From contig CBFGWQ010000097.1 in NCBI GenBank assembly GCA_965652575.1, forward strand, positions 1 through 14,051: a stretch of 14,051 nt of DNA, read 5' to 3'. The notes under the pieces are model-generated. The model had not been told where the DNA came from. It saw nothing but the letters and a program-made list of their open reading frames with translations, and ran no database searches. Positions 1 through 8,303 of the stretch are shown here, piece after piece (the stretch's first letter is position 1; each line of letters starts with the position of its first letter). The position numbers and the translations under genes are program-made. The DNA is from Arenibacter sp965652575 (GTDB lineage: Bacteria; Bacteroidota; Bacteroidia; Flavobacteriales; Flavobacteriaceae).

Positions 1-651
1 GGAAATCTTGGGAAGATAGATATTGGAATTGAGATATTAGATACTAGATGTTAGAATTGAGACAAATAGACTTTGAACCTTGAACCTTGAACTTTGAGCC
101 GGAACCCCCTGCCTACTGCTACTGCCCACTACCAGCTTCTATAAAAAGGCCTCGACTCCGCCCCATCTGCATTAATACACACTCCTAACCTCACTAAAAA
201 AAGGGACAAACCTTCCCCAATGGGAGGGAATTTGTTTGGGGAGATTAAATAATTTATACCTAGGAATTATTCCCCCTCCTTGGAAGTGCCTGTCCCGCTT
301 TTGGGCGGGAGGGCTAGGGGGAGGAGTGACGGGAGGATACGAGCGTGACGCTCGCGCCAACAGGGATGTTAGACGTTAGGTGCTAGAAAAAACTAGAAAC
401 CTGAAACATTTTCCCTGCCTACTGCCACTACCCACTGAAGACTATTTAATCTCAGTACTCAATACTATGTGCCCGATACTAAAGGTACGTAACTTTGAAC
501 CTTGAACTTTCAAACACACTATTGTATTCCTTTGTCAATTAAATACGATGTTCTATCAACCTAAAGTCCTTGTTCGTATAATAAATCTTGGTTGCCTATG
601 ACAAATGAATATCTTGACATACAACAATAACCAACCAAAAAAACTGCTACA
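1..651. repeat. Non-coding region with heptad repeats and REP-like block
   Basis: No convincing gene lies here. Four 7-bp units (TTGAACC, TTGAACC, TTGAACT, TTGAGCC) run at 73-100, and two more at 495-508. The word CCCTGCCTACTGC occurs exactly at 107-119 and 413-425, and GATGTTAGA recurs near 47 and 365. Between these flanks lies a GC-rich palindromic block (about 200-360), listed separately. The last 110 bases before 652 are AT-rich and should contain the promoter of the envelope operon, but no exact TTG/TAnnTTTG pair was found there. The repeats resemble dispersed intergenic repeats of Flavobacteriia from memory only; no family name is claimed. Confidence 0.6.
205..358. repeat. REP-like palindromic block
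   Basis: A compact series of inverted repeats sits between low-complexity flanks. CCCGC (294-298) pairs with GCGGG (305-309) across a 6-nt loop. CGAGCG (340-345) pairs with CGCTCG (349-354) across TGA. GGAAT (263-267) pairs with ATTCC (269-273). Pyrimidine- and purine-rich arms around 271-290 and 311-325 could add imperfect pairing. The whole stretch could fold as RNA or cruciform DNA and looks like a composite REP/MITE-type intergenic element. A 62-codon minus-strand reading frame across it is a by-product of the repeat, not a gene. Confidence 0.5.
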
Positions 652-1671
652 ATGAAAGTATTGCTTAATATGATAAACCGTATTTATGGGGATAAAGCTT
701 TGATCCCCTATAAAAAATACGCCTTTCCCCATGGTATTGCTATCGGATTAACGCTATTCATGGCGAATTATGTACAGGGGCAGACCCCGACCGATGCCCT
801 GATGATGCCCTCCAAGAACATATGTATCCTATTAAGTTACGATGCCGGTCAATTTGATCGGTATTGGGAAGGGGATTATTTAAGGAAAAACGAAACCATT
901 GCCACCGTACACCGTACTACGATTATGCCAATGGCCGCCATTGGCATACTTGATGAGCTTAACCTTTATGTTGGACTGCCCTATGTAAAAACAAAATCGT
1001 CCCAACCCAATGGTGGTAAATTTGAAGGGGCAAAAGGGTTTCAGGATATTGTATTGGCATTAAAATACAAAGCCTTGGAAAAACCTTTGGGCAGCGGTAA
1101 TTTATCCTTATTCACTACAGTGGGATATTCTACGCCGGCCACCAATTATCTGTCGGATTATATGCCATATAGTCTCGGCTTCGGCGCTCCTGAGCTGGCA
1201 TTACGGGGCATTGCCAAATATCAACTTAAAAGCGGCCTGTTTGTAAGGGGTATGTTGGCCCATCTTTGGAGGGGCTATACCGAGGCAGAGCGCGACTATT
1301 ATTACAACAACGGAAGTTATTATACCTCGTTGATGGACGTGCCCAACGCCTGGAATTTTGAAGGGGTCATCGGGGCCTGGTTTTTTGATAACGACCTTAA
1401 ATTGGAATTCAACTATGTGGGATTAAAATCAACAAGCGGAGACAATATAAGGGCCTATAATGCTGCACAGCCTACAAACCAGGTGAAATTTGATCGAATC
1501 GGTGTGGCTGTACAATACTATTTTCCTACCATTAAGGGGTTGGGCGTGGTTGCATACCACAGTAGGGTCGTAAACGGGCTCAATACGGCAAAATTCAGTA
1601 ACACCGGAGTGGGGTTGACCTACCAATTCAATTTTATTAAAAACAAAAATCAAGAACAAGATGCACAATAA
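652..1671 (+). CDS. Outer-membrane beta-barrel protein, transporter-like
   Basis: A 339-residue protein with an N-terminal basic and hydrophobic stretch ending near VQGQ (about residues 20-44), read as a signal peptide with an unusually long N-region. A start at Met7 (670) would shorten it. The mature part alternates polar and aromatic residues in short strands (LNLYVGLPYV, GNLSLFTTVGYST, LKLEFNYVGL, IGVAVQYYF), and the end GVGLTYQFNFI before a short charged tail looks like a closing beta strand. This pattern fits outer-membrane proteins of the phenol-degradation MetA/transporter-like type; that family placement is by overall look, not by a diagnostic motif. Its last 11 bases overlap the next gene, so the two are probably co-transcribed and translationally coupled. 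The role is unknown; a porin or channel for the substrate of the neighbouring enzyme or receptor is inference. Confidence 0.7.
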   Translation: MKVLLNMINRIYGDKALIPYKKYAFPHGIAIGLTLFMANYVQGQTPTDALMMPSKNICILLSYDAGQFDRYWEGDYLRKNETIATVHRTTIMPMAAIGILDELNLYVGLPYVKTKSSQPNGGKFEGAKGFQDIVLALKYKALEKPLGSGNLSLFTTVGYSTPATNYLSDYMPYSLGFGAPELALRGIAKYQLKSGLFVRGMLAHLWRGYTEAERDYYYNNGSYYTSLMDVPNAWNFEGVIGAWFFDNDLKLEFNYVGLKSTSGDNIRAYNAAQPTNQVKFDRIGVAVQYYFPTIKGLGVVAYHSRVVNGLNTAKFSNTGVGLTYQFNFIKNKNQEQDAQ

Positions 1672-3202
1672 ACTATCTATAGCACTATTTTTCATTGTAA
1701 GTCTTCTGGGGTTTATTTCATGTGAAAAAGAACTGCCTACTTATTTGGAATATAAGGAATATTCATTTTCAGGTACAGATGAAAATGGCGGGGATTGGCA
1801 GCCTATTTTGATCGGTCAGGCTTCCGATATAATTATAGGGGCACCGGAAGATCCTTCCTCCGATGGTTATGGATCGGAACTTTCCGCTGTAAAGGAGGCA
1901 ATGGGCCAGATCAATACTTCACAAAAAAAGGCTTTGGCCTACTGGACCAGTAATCCTGTTGTTAGATGGAATGAAATAGCCTTGGAACTTATCGCCAAGT
2001 ATAACCTGATTCCCGGACCAAATGATGATGGTTCCTATACGTTGCCCAATCCAAGTAATCCCGACGGACCGCCTGCCTTTCCATTTGCACATCCACCTTA
2101 TGCCAGTAGGGCACTTGCCTATCTTTCCGTGGCGCAGTTCGATGGATTGATTTCCGCATGGCATTATAAATATTTGTACAATAGGGCCGCTCCATACCAA
2201 CAAGATGGCGCTATCGCCTATGCCTATGAACCAAACGACATTCCTTCGTATCCATCGGACGGAGCAGTTTTGGCAAGGGTGTCCAAGATAGTGCTTTCTG
2301 CCATGTTTCCTTTGGAGAAGGAATATTTACAAAAAATGGAGGACGAACATTTGGAAAGTCTTTTACTTTCGGGAGGAAGTGTTGCCAGTGATATTACCGC
2401 AGGGACCCACATAGGCGATGAAATTTCAGGGTTGGCATTGGCACGGGCGGCCAATGATGGTATGAAGAATGCGCAAACACCTAAAGCGGTTTCCGACTCC
2501 ATAAAGGCGGCGGCCTTTGAACGCTTTGGTTGGCAGTGGGAAAATCTTGAGCTGCCTACAAGACCTGTGGGACTTACACCATTGTTCGGAAAAGTGAGGA
2601 TGTGGAATGTTGCCAATGTGGAAGATGTACGCCCCATTCCACCACCTGCATTGGATTCCGAGGAATATTTTAGGGATGTGGCCATTTTAAAGGACCATGC
2701 CGATAATATGACCGAAGAAAAAAGGAGAATTGCCAATTTTTGGCAGGATGGACTGGGCACTTATACCCCTCCGGGGCATTGGAATCGTTTTGCCAACGAA
2801 TTTATTGTCGAAAACAAGATGAACCCGCTACGCTCGGCCAGGACAATGGCCTATTTGAACATGGCCATTATGGATGCCGGTATCAGTTGTTGGGATGCAA
2901 AATATTATTACCACTATCCCAGGCCCATACAGACCATAGATGGTTTTAGGACCATTGCAGGTACCCCCAATTTTCCAAGCTATACCTCGGGCCACAGTGT
3001 TTTTTCCGCAGCGGCATCGGAAGTGTTGGCGTATATTTTTCCGGAAAAAGCGGCCTTAGTGCGCGGTTGGGCCGAGGAAGCGGCCATTTCAAGGGTGTAC
3101 GGTGGTATCCATTGGACTTTTGACGCAACGGTAGGGACCGACCAGGGTAGGGAGGTGGCTAAATTTACCATCGATGTCGCTAAATTGGACGGTGCCAATT
3201 AG
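1661..3202 (+). CDS. Vanadium-haloperoxidase/PAP2 superfamily lipoprotein
   Basis: A 513-residue protein. The N-terminus is a lipoprotein signal peptide with lipobox-like GFISC and Cys21 as the likely lipidated residue, so the protein is probably membrane-anchored, periplasmic or surface-exposed. The C-terminal third carries the full PAP2/vanadium-haloperoxidase signature: K414-x6-R421-P422, PSYTSGH with S443-G444-H445, and S477-R478-x5-H484-x3-D488. In this superfamily these residues bind phosphate or vanadate, and the final His is the vanadate ligand or phosphate nucleophile. Residues about 148-265 look like a degenerate copy of the same unit, in keeping with the two related helical bundles of haloperoxidases. 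The length (over 450 residues) favours the haloperoxidase-like branch over small PAP2 lipid phosphatases. Whether it oxidises halide or hydrolyses phosphoesters cannot be told from motifs. It overlaps the upstream gene by 11 bp and lies 43 bp before the TonB receptor. Confidence 0.87.
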   Translation: MHNKLSIALFFIVSLLGFISCEKELPTYLEYKEYSFSGTDENGGDWQPILIGQASDIIIGAPEDPSSDGYGSELSAVKEAMGQINTSQKKALAYWTSNPVVRWNEIALELIAKYNLIPGPNDDGSYTLPNPSNPDGPPAFPFAHPPYASRALAYLSVAQFDGLISAWHYKYLYNRAAPYQQDGAIAYAYEPNDIPSYPSDGAVLARVSKIVLSAMFPLEKEYLQKMEDEHLESLLLSGGSVASDITAGTHIGDEISGLALARAANDGMKNAQTPKAVSDSIKAAAFERFGWQWENLELPTRPVGLTPLFGKVRMWNVANVEDVRPIPPPALDSEEYFRDVAILKDHADNMTEEKRRIANFWQDGLGTYTPPGHWNRFANEFIVENKMNPLRSARTMAYLNMAIMDAGISCWDAKYYYHYPRPIQTIDGFRTIAGTPNFPSYTSGHSVFSAAASEVLAYIFPEKAALVRGWAEEAAISRVYGGIHWTFDATVGTDQGREVAKFTIDVAKLDGAN

Positions 3203-3245
3203 AAAACATTTAAAATTTTGGAAAATTATTTGCAGAAATATTTAG

Positions 3246-5933
3246 ATGGAAACCATATCCAGATATTTAAAAAAATTAATACTAATGTTGCAATTAAAAA
3301 AACGGACCAAGTTTTTATGTTTCGCTTTACTTTTAATCCAGGTACAGGTATTCGCTCAGATTTCGGTAACGGGAAAAGTCAATGACGGGGCAAGTAACGA
3401 GCCTTTGGTAGGGGCCCAAATTGTACTGGAAACGGGAGCTGGGGGAGTTACGGATAAAAATGGCAATTTTTCACTTACTTTAAGGGAAGGCAACTATTCC
3501 GGTGTAATCAATTATTTGGGCTATGAGAAAAAAGAGATCATTATCAATACCCAAAATCCGGATCTGGGCACTATAGCACTTCAATTGAGCAATACTACCT
3601 TGGACGAGGTCATTGTAAGCGCGTCTTCAAAAAGTTTTAAGGATGGGTTCAAGGGAAGTAACTTCCGCCTTACTCCAATTGCCCTTAAAAATAGTAACCC
3701 ACTGAGTACCGAAGAAGTGCTCAGAACCATTCCCGGAGTGAATATAGTTGGGGATATGGGGCTGTCCAACCGTCCCAATATCAGTATCCGGGGTTCCTGG
3801 GGCAGGCGTTCCAAAAAAGTATTGCTCATGGAAGACGGTACCCCGTCGGCACCGGCACCGTACATTGCACCGGGAGCCTATTACAATCCTGTAAGCGATC
3901 GTATTACCGCCATTGAAGTATACAAAGGGGCGGATATGCTCCGGTACGGCCCTAACAATATGTACGGGGCTATCAACTATATTACCGCCCTGCCTCCGCA
4001 AAGACCTGAATTGAGAGTGAAGCTGATAGGGGGACAACGCAATTATAGAACGGGTTTGATTTCATATGGGGGTACCTGGAACAACTTAGGGGCATTGGTG
4101 GAAGGAGTATATAAGGAGTTTGATGGATTTACCGATAATTCATCGGTGCGGATATTGAATTTGAACGCTAAAGTATTTGCCAAACTTTCGGAGAACCAAT
4201 CCCTTTATTTTAAAGTAAGTGGTCAATCGGAAGATAACCAGGCCTCATTGAGTTCACAGACCCCCTTTACCTTTGATACGGATCCTACCCAGAACCCTTT
4301 GGATGCCGACCAGTTTACCATGAGAAGGTATGGCTTGGATATTATCCACAAATGGTTGCCCTCAAAAAATATGAGCTTTACTTCAAAAGTGTACGCGAGC
4401 GACTTTGAGCGCGATTGGTGGCGGCAGACAACCGCCAAAGTTAAGGCCTCCGAAGTGCGAAATTATGTTGGGGATGTTATTTTTAACGACCGTTATAATT
4501 ATTTGAACGGTAGCACTTTTGGGGAGGAAGACTATGTTATTGTTGGTAGAATAAACAATGGGCGGGAAAGCACTACGGACAGTCGGTGGACCTATACCGT
4601 ATCCGGTATCAAGGAGACCATGGACTACCAATGGAAGGCATTTGAAGAAGAACATCACTTGGAGGCCAGTGTCAATTTGCACCGTGAGACATTCAAGGAC
4701 CGTTTGCTTGTTGCGGAGAACAGCCGTTGGGCAAGGAACGGACTTGCCACTATCGATCTGTGGTATCGTCTTTGGTCCGCCAATGGGTTTGTACGGAACG
4801 AATTCAATATTGGGAAATGGGGAATTACCCCCATCCTTCGCTTTGAACATGTAGATATGTACCGTCAGGATCTGATTGCCGTGGGGCAAAATCCTAACAT
4901 TAACAGTACCGAAGAAGGTCGGGAACCCAATGTGTACACCCAGTTCCTGCCGGGTATTACCTTGGAATATGAAACAAATTACGGTGAACTCTATGGGAGT
5001 ATTTATGAAGGAATGATAGCCCCCTCCAAAGTATTTGGATTTTTGGTGGAACAGGACGGTGTGGTAACCAATCCGCTTGCCGGGCAAAGTATAAATATTG
5101 ATCCGGAACTGAGCTGGAACAGGGAAATAGGATGGCGTGGAAGTGTTTTTAACAATCGTCTGGATGGCCAGCTTACGTATTTTAACAATACTAGCCGTAA
5201 TTTCTATGCCGGCGGAAGAAATGAGGTTTTTCAGGAGTTGGGAAAAATAAATGTCCAGGGTATTGAAGCGGCTTTGGGCATTGAATTACTGGACAATGAC
5301 CAACATCGGCTAAGATTTATTGGGAATATCAATCTTATGGGGTCTAAAGTATTGGCCGGTAGATTGGAGGATAAAGACCTCTTTTCGCAGGTAGTCCACA
5401 GCTCGGCCACCCAAAATGAATACATCAATACGGTCAACGCCAATAGAAATGCCTATGAAGTATATGTATCGGACGGTGCAGGCGGTGAAACCCTGTTAAC
5501 GGATCGGACCATTGAATCCTCTTCTTTCCAGAACATTACAAAAAGCGTTATCCGGTTTGGGGATCAAGGTATAGTGGATGCAGAGGCTCCTTACACACCA
5601 AGGAGTACTGTCAATATAGGATTGAATTACGATTATAAAAAATTATCATTGGGATTAAGTGGTAATTTTGTAAGTGCCCAATTTACTGAATTTCATAATT
5701 TCAGTAATGAATCGGCAGATGGTGCCATCGGCAAACTGCCTGCCTACCAAACTTTTGATGCTTTTGTGAACTATGATTTTGTTCTTGGTGGGCATGTTCA
5801 TATGAACGCTTTTGTCAACGGCAAAAATATTACCGATGAGGTGTATAGGGCCTCCCGTTTAAACCGTGCCACTTCGGGTATATTTGGCGGTGGTTTTCGT
5901 CAACTTATTTTTGGGGTCAACATAAGGATATAG
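3246..5933 (+). CDS. FecA-like TonB-dependent outer-membrane receptor
   Basis: An 895-residue TonB-dependent receptor. Residues about 39-117 form the carboxypeptidase-regulatory-like domain usual in Bacteroidota (VTGKVNDGASNEPLVGAQIV onward). LDEVIVSA at 119-126 is a possible TonB box. The plug follows at about 140-250 with LRTIPGVNIV, SIRGSWGRRSKKVLLMEDG and the PAPY segment, then IEVYKGADMLRYGPNNMYGAINYIT. These plug segments resemble E. coli FecA (PRGS, DG.P, APYG, RYGPQ..GG.INF), so a ferric-citrate-like or other metal-chelate ligand is plausible but not proven. The remainder is the 22-strand barrel, ending in FRQLIFGVNIRI. The signal peptide reads more naturally from Met14 (3285), MLQLKKRTKFLCFALLL, cleaved after VFAQ; the longer start is kept because both are in frame. 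No FecI sigma factor or FecR anti-sigma gene is present in the window. It is probably the last gene of the envelope operon. Confidence 0.92.
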   Translation: METISRYLKKLILMLQLKKRTKFLCFALLLIQVQVFAQISVTGKVNDGASNEPLVGAQIVLETGAGGVTDKNGNFSLTLREGNYSGVINYLGYEKKEIIINTQNPDLGTIALQLSNTTLDEVIVSASSKSFKDGFKGSNFRLTPIALKNSNPLSTEEVLRTIPGVNIVGDMGLSNRPNISIRGSWGRRSKKVLLMEDGTPSAPAPYIAPGAYYNPVSDRITAIEVYKGADMLRYGPNNMYGAINYITALPPQRPELRVKLIGGQRNYRTGLISYGGTWNNLGALVEGVYKEFDGFTDNSSVRILNLNAKVFAKLSENQSLYFKVSGQSEDNQASLSSQTPFTFDTDPTQNPLDADQFTMRRYGLDIIHKWLPSKNMSFTSKVYASDFERDWWRQTTAKVKASEVRNYVGDVIFNDRYNYLNGSTFGEEDYVIVGRINNGRESTTDSRWTYTVSGIKETMDYQWKAFEEEHHLEASVNLHRETFKDRLLVAENSRWARNGLATIDLWYRLWSANGFVRNEFNIGKWGITPILRFEHVDMYRQDLIAVGQNPNINSTEEGREPNVYTQFLPGITLEYETNYGELYGSIYEGMIAPSKVFGFLVEQDGVVTNPLAGQSINIDPELSWNREIGWRGSVFNNRLDGQLTYFNNTSRNFYAGGRNEVFQELGKINVQGIEAALGIELLDNDQHRLRFIGNINLMGSKVLAGRLEDKDLFSQVVHSSATQNEYINTVNANRNAYEVYVSDGAGGETLLTDRTIESSSFQNITKSVIRFGDQGIVDAEAPYTPRSTVNIGLNYDYKKLSLGLSGNFVSAQFTEFHNFSNESADGAIGKLPAYQTFDAFVNYDFVLGGHVHMNAFVNGKNITDEVYRASRLNRATSGIFGGGFRQLIFGVNIRI

Positions 5934-6286
5934 CCCCCAAAACATTACATAAATAATGCGTATATTCTATCCGTCGGGCCAGAATTAAACTGTAGCTTTT
6001 GCTTCTCATATGGAGATTTTCAATATTATGGAGGTATATCGAAAAACGGGGCAGGTTACTCAATAACTGAGATTTAAACCTGTCTGCCACAGGAAGGTGC
6101 TCCAACGCCTGTCCGACAAAGGAAAGTATGCTCCGGGGTAGTTTGCTATCCAGGCATTTATGGTATTAAATATCCAATTATATTATTTCAAAGATCAAAC
6201 GGGAATGGATACATTGATCAAAGGGGAACGGATACATTGTTGTCCACCTTTTATAGGTGTAAAGGGCTTGGTCGTAAACTTCGTTT
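5934..6286. other. Convergent intergenic gap
   Basis: About 350 bases lie between the 3' ends of the TonB receptor gene and the DGC-domain gene. No gene or RNA is recognised. It holds a 23-bp tandem repeat (6193-6238, listed separately), a weak 5-bp hairpin CATTA/TAATG at 5943-5958 just after the receptor stop, and CACCT/AGGTG at 6245-6259. Neither hairpin is followed by a clear T-tract, so no terminator is called. Confidence 0.5.
6193..6238. repeat. Two-copy 23-bp tandem repeat
   Basis: Two adjacent 23-bp units, both beginning GATCAAA and ending GGATACATT, differ at only 2 positions (6193-6215 and 6216-6238). The junction makes the palindrome TTGATCAA (6214-6221). It sits between convergent gene ends, where an operator would be unexpected. 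A slippage duplication, a protein-binding site or part of a 3' UTR are all possible. Confidence 0.8.
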
Positions 6287-6676
6287 TTATGGGCGGCATG
6301 TTTTTTGTATATTATTTATTTTCATGATAATATGTTCAATGATATCCAATCTCTCTTCCAATTTTAAACGGACATTATTTTTTTTCTTAAGATCATGGTC
6401 CGTTAAGACAATATGTACATGGGGTTCGACGTCTATGTTCTTCAGGCATTCTTTGGCACATTGAAGGGGACATCCGTCAACTACAATTATTGGCCTGTTG
6501 GACCTGGCCTTTTTAACAAGTGATTTAACTTTTCCACCTACTCCGGCTATGCAGGACATTTCGGCGATACCATCGGAATTGATTTTTATGGCAATATCGT
6601 TTGCCAATTGGGCCACATTGCTACAACCGGAACAGGAATAAATAAATGGTAGATTATTTTTCTTTTGATTTTCCAT
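6287..6676 (-). CDS. DGC-domain putative zinc-binding protein
   Basis: A 129-residue cytoplasmic protein with no signal peptide or membrane segment. It shows the cysteine pattern of the DGC-domain family (putative metal-binding): C15-S-G-C18, C42 in MSCIAGVGG, the eponymous D67-G68-C69, then P-L-x-C73 and C77. Conserved cysteines of this kind suggest a bound zinc ion or an Fe-S or redox role; the biochemical function of the family is not established. It starts 36 bp after the nadB stop on the same strand, and no promoter of the TAnnTTTG type was seen in that gap, so it is probably the third gene of the nadA-nadB transcript. Since NadA needs a 4Fe-4S cluster, a helper role in metal or sulfur handling is a guess from context only. 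The C-terminal ~35 residues are basic and helical and less conserved-looking. Confidence 0.83.
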   Translation of the reverse strand: MENQKKNNLPFIYSCSGCSNVAQLANDIAIKINSDGIAEMSCIAGVGGKVKSLVKKARSNRPIIVVDGCPLQCAKECLKNIDVEPHVHIVLTDHDLKKKNNVRLKLEERLDIIEHIIMKINNIQKTCRP

Positions 6677-6712
6677 TATCAGTACCTTATATTAAATATT
6701 ATTGGTTATAAT

Positions 6713-8302
6713 TCATAGTAGATTCTTAAAGGGATTATCCGTATTTATTTGGGCATTGTCCAAATTATAATAGCCGCCCTTGTTTTGTTTTCGTTCCAGG
6801 GATTGATGAATAATCAAATGGGCTACGTTCACCATATTTCTCAATTCACAGAGCCTGGTGTTTATTTTTGTGTTCTTATAAAGTTCCTCCACCTCTTTGT
6901 AGATCAGATCAAGATGTCGGGCAGCTTTTGTCAATCGACTATTGCTGCGAACAATGCCCACATAATCCTTCATAAGGTGCTGCAGCCGTTCCAAGTTGTG
7001 TTGGATCAGGATATATTCTTTGGGAATACTTGTTCCCTCATCGTTCCATTCGGGAATATTCGTTCCATTGGGATCTAACGGATGTGTGGCGTGGTATTCA
7101 AAAATATTATGTGCGTAAACCAAGGCTTCCAATAAGGAGTTGGAGGCCAGTCTGTTGGCTCCGTGCAATCCCGTTCTTGAACACTCGCCGCAGGCAAAAA
7201 GGTTGGCCACCGTGGTCTGTCCGTTCTTATCCACAACGATACCGCCACATAGGTAATGCGAAGCCGGAACAACAGGGATCCAGTCTTTTTCAATATCAAT
7301 ATGATGGGTTAAACATTCTTGGTAAATATTTGGAAAATGATTTTTGAAATCTGCAATATCCAAGTGGGTGCAATCCAAGAAGACCATTTTGTCCCCTGAT
7401 TTTTTCAGCTCGGCGTCAATGCATTGGGATACGATATCCCTGGATGCCAATTCCGCCCTTTCGTCATAGTCGGGCATAAATCTATGGCCTTTTTTGTTTC
7501 GCAGCACAGCACCGAAGCCCCTTACCGCTTCGGAAATTAGAAATGAGCGCCCATCCGTGTTGTTGTACAGGGCAGTTGGGTGAAATTGAACAAATTCCAT
7601 ATCCCTAATTTCGGCTTTGGCCCTATAGGCCATGGCTATACCGTCTCCCGTAGCTACTGTAGGATTGGTGGTATGACCGTATATTCTGCCAATGCCACCT
7701 GATGCCAATACCGTTCTATCTGCCTTGATCGTAATGATGTTTCCCGTTCTTTGATCCATGACATAAGTCCCGTAGCAGCTAATTTTTTTCGTATCCGAAA
7801 ATCCAAGTTGATGTTCCGTAATCAGATCCAGGGCAAAATGATGGGGCAAAACAGTGATATTTGGCAAATTATGGACTTGTTGCAATAATACCCGTTCCAC
7901 TTCTAGGCCGGTAATATCCTTATGGTGTACAACACGGTATCCCGAATGTCCACCTTCCAGTCCCAGATCCAGTTTACCGGATTCATCTACATCAAAATTG
8001 GCCCCCCAACGTATTAAATCTTTAAGCCGTTTCGGACCCTCTACAATGACCATTTTTACTACGGCCTCATCACATAATCCGTCTCCCGCCAATAAAGTAT
8101 CCTCTATATGGTTCCGAAAGGAGTCTTCTTCCAGGTCCGTCACTACGGCAACACCGCCCTGTGCATATTTGGTATTGGACTCCTGTTCACCGGCCTTCGT
8201 GATTATGGTTACGGCCTTATCGGGAAATCTTGTGGCAATTTTTACGGCGTAGGTCAATCCTGCAACTCCCGAGCCTATAACTAGATAATTAGTGCATACC
8301 AT
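6713..8302 (-). CDS. nadB: L-aspartate oxidase NadB
   Basis: FAD-dependent oxidation of L-aspartate to iminoaspartate, the first step of de novo NAD synthesis, in the cytoplasm. From the chosen start it has 529 residues, close to the usual ~540. Visible motifs are the N-terminal FAD-binding GSGVAG (residues 10-15), SNTKYAQGGVA (42-52), GGHSGYRVVHHKD, MEFVQFHPTALY, SEAVRGFGAVL, ERAELASRDIVSQ, SHYLCGGI and the C-terminal GECSRTGLHGANRLASNSLLEALV. The frame extends 29 codons upstream to 8389, but those residues overlap nadA and resemble no NadB N-terminus; Met at 8302 precedes the nucleotide-binding strand directly. This start lies one base after the nadA stop codon, so the two genes are almost certainly one operon with coupled translation. 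No frameshift or missing active-site segment was seen. The product is used by NadA, encoded immediately upstream. Confidence 0.96.
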   Translation of the reverse strand: MVCTNYLVIGSGVAGLTYAVKIATRFPDKAVTIITKAGEQESNTKYAQGGVAVVTDLEEDSFRNHIEDTLLAGDGLCDEAVVKMVIVEGPKRLKDLIRWGANFDVDESGKLDLGLEGGHSGYRVVHHKDITGLEVERVLLQQVHNLPNITVLPHHFALDLITEHQLGFSDTKKISCYGTYVMDQRTGNIITIKADRTVLASGGIGRIYGHTTNPTVATGDGIAMAYRAKAEIRDMEFVQFHPTALYNNTDGRSFLISEAVRGFGAVLRNKKGHRFMPDYDERAELASRDIVSQCIDAELKKSGDKMVFLDCTHLDIADFKNHFPNIYQECLTHHIDIEKDWIPVVPASHYLCGGIVVDKNGQTTVANLFACGECSRTGLHGANRLASNSLLEALVYAHNIFEYHATHPLDPNGTNIPEWNDEGTSIPKEYILIQHNLERLQHLMKDYVGIVRSNSRLTKAARHLDLIYKEVEELYKNTKINTRLCELRNMVNVAHLIIHQSLERKQNKGGYYNLDNAQINTDNPFKNLL

Positions 8303-8303
8303 T

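Noticed and set aside
172..360. 62-codon minus-strand frame
   Set aside because: It is a translation of the palindromic repeat block; the peptide is proline-rich low complexity with no gene-like context.
490..497. TAACTTTG as a -7 promoter box for the envelope operon
   Set aside because: It belongs to the heptad repeat sequence and has no TTG at 17-23 nt upstream.
502..534. TTG-N22-TTCCTTTG as the envelope-operon promoter
   Set aside because: The -7 box has one mismatch at a key position and the TTG is part of the repeat; too weak to list as a feature, although it remains the best candidate.
4383..5087. 234-codon minus-strand frame inside the TonB receptor gene
   Set aside because: It is a shadow of the receptor coding frame with no domain of its own.
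5943..5958. Hairpin CATTA/TAATG as terminator after the TonB receptor
   Set aside because: The stem is only 5 bp, AT-rich and without a T-tract.
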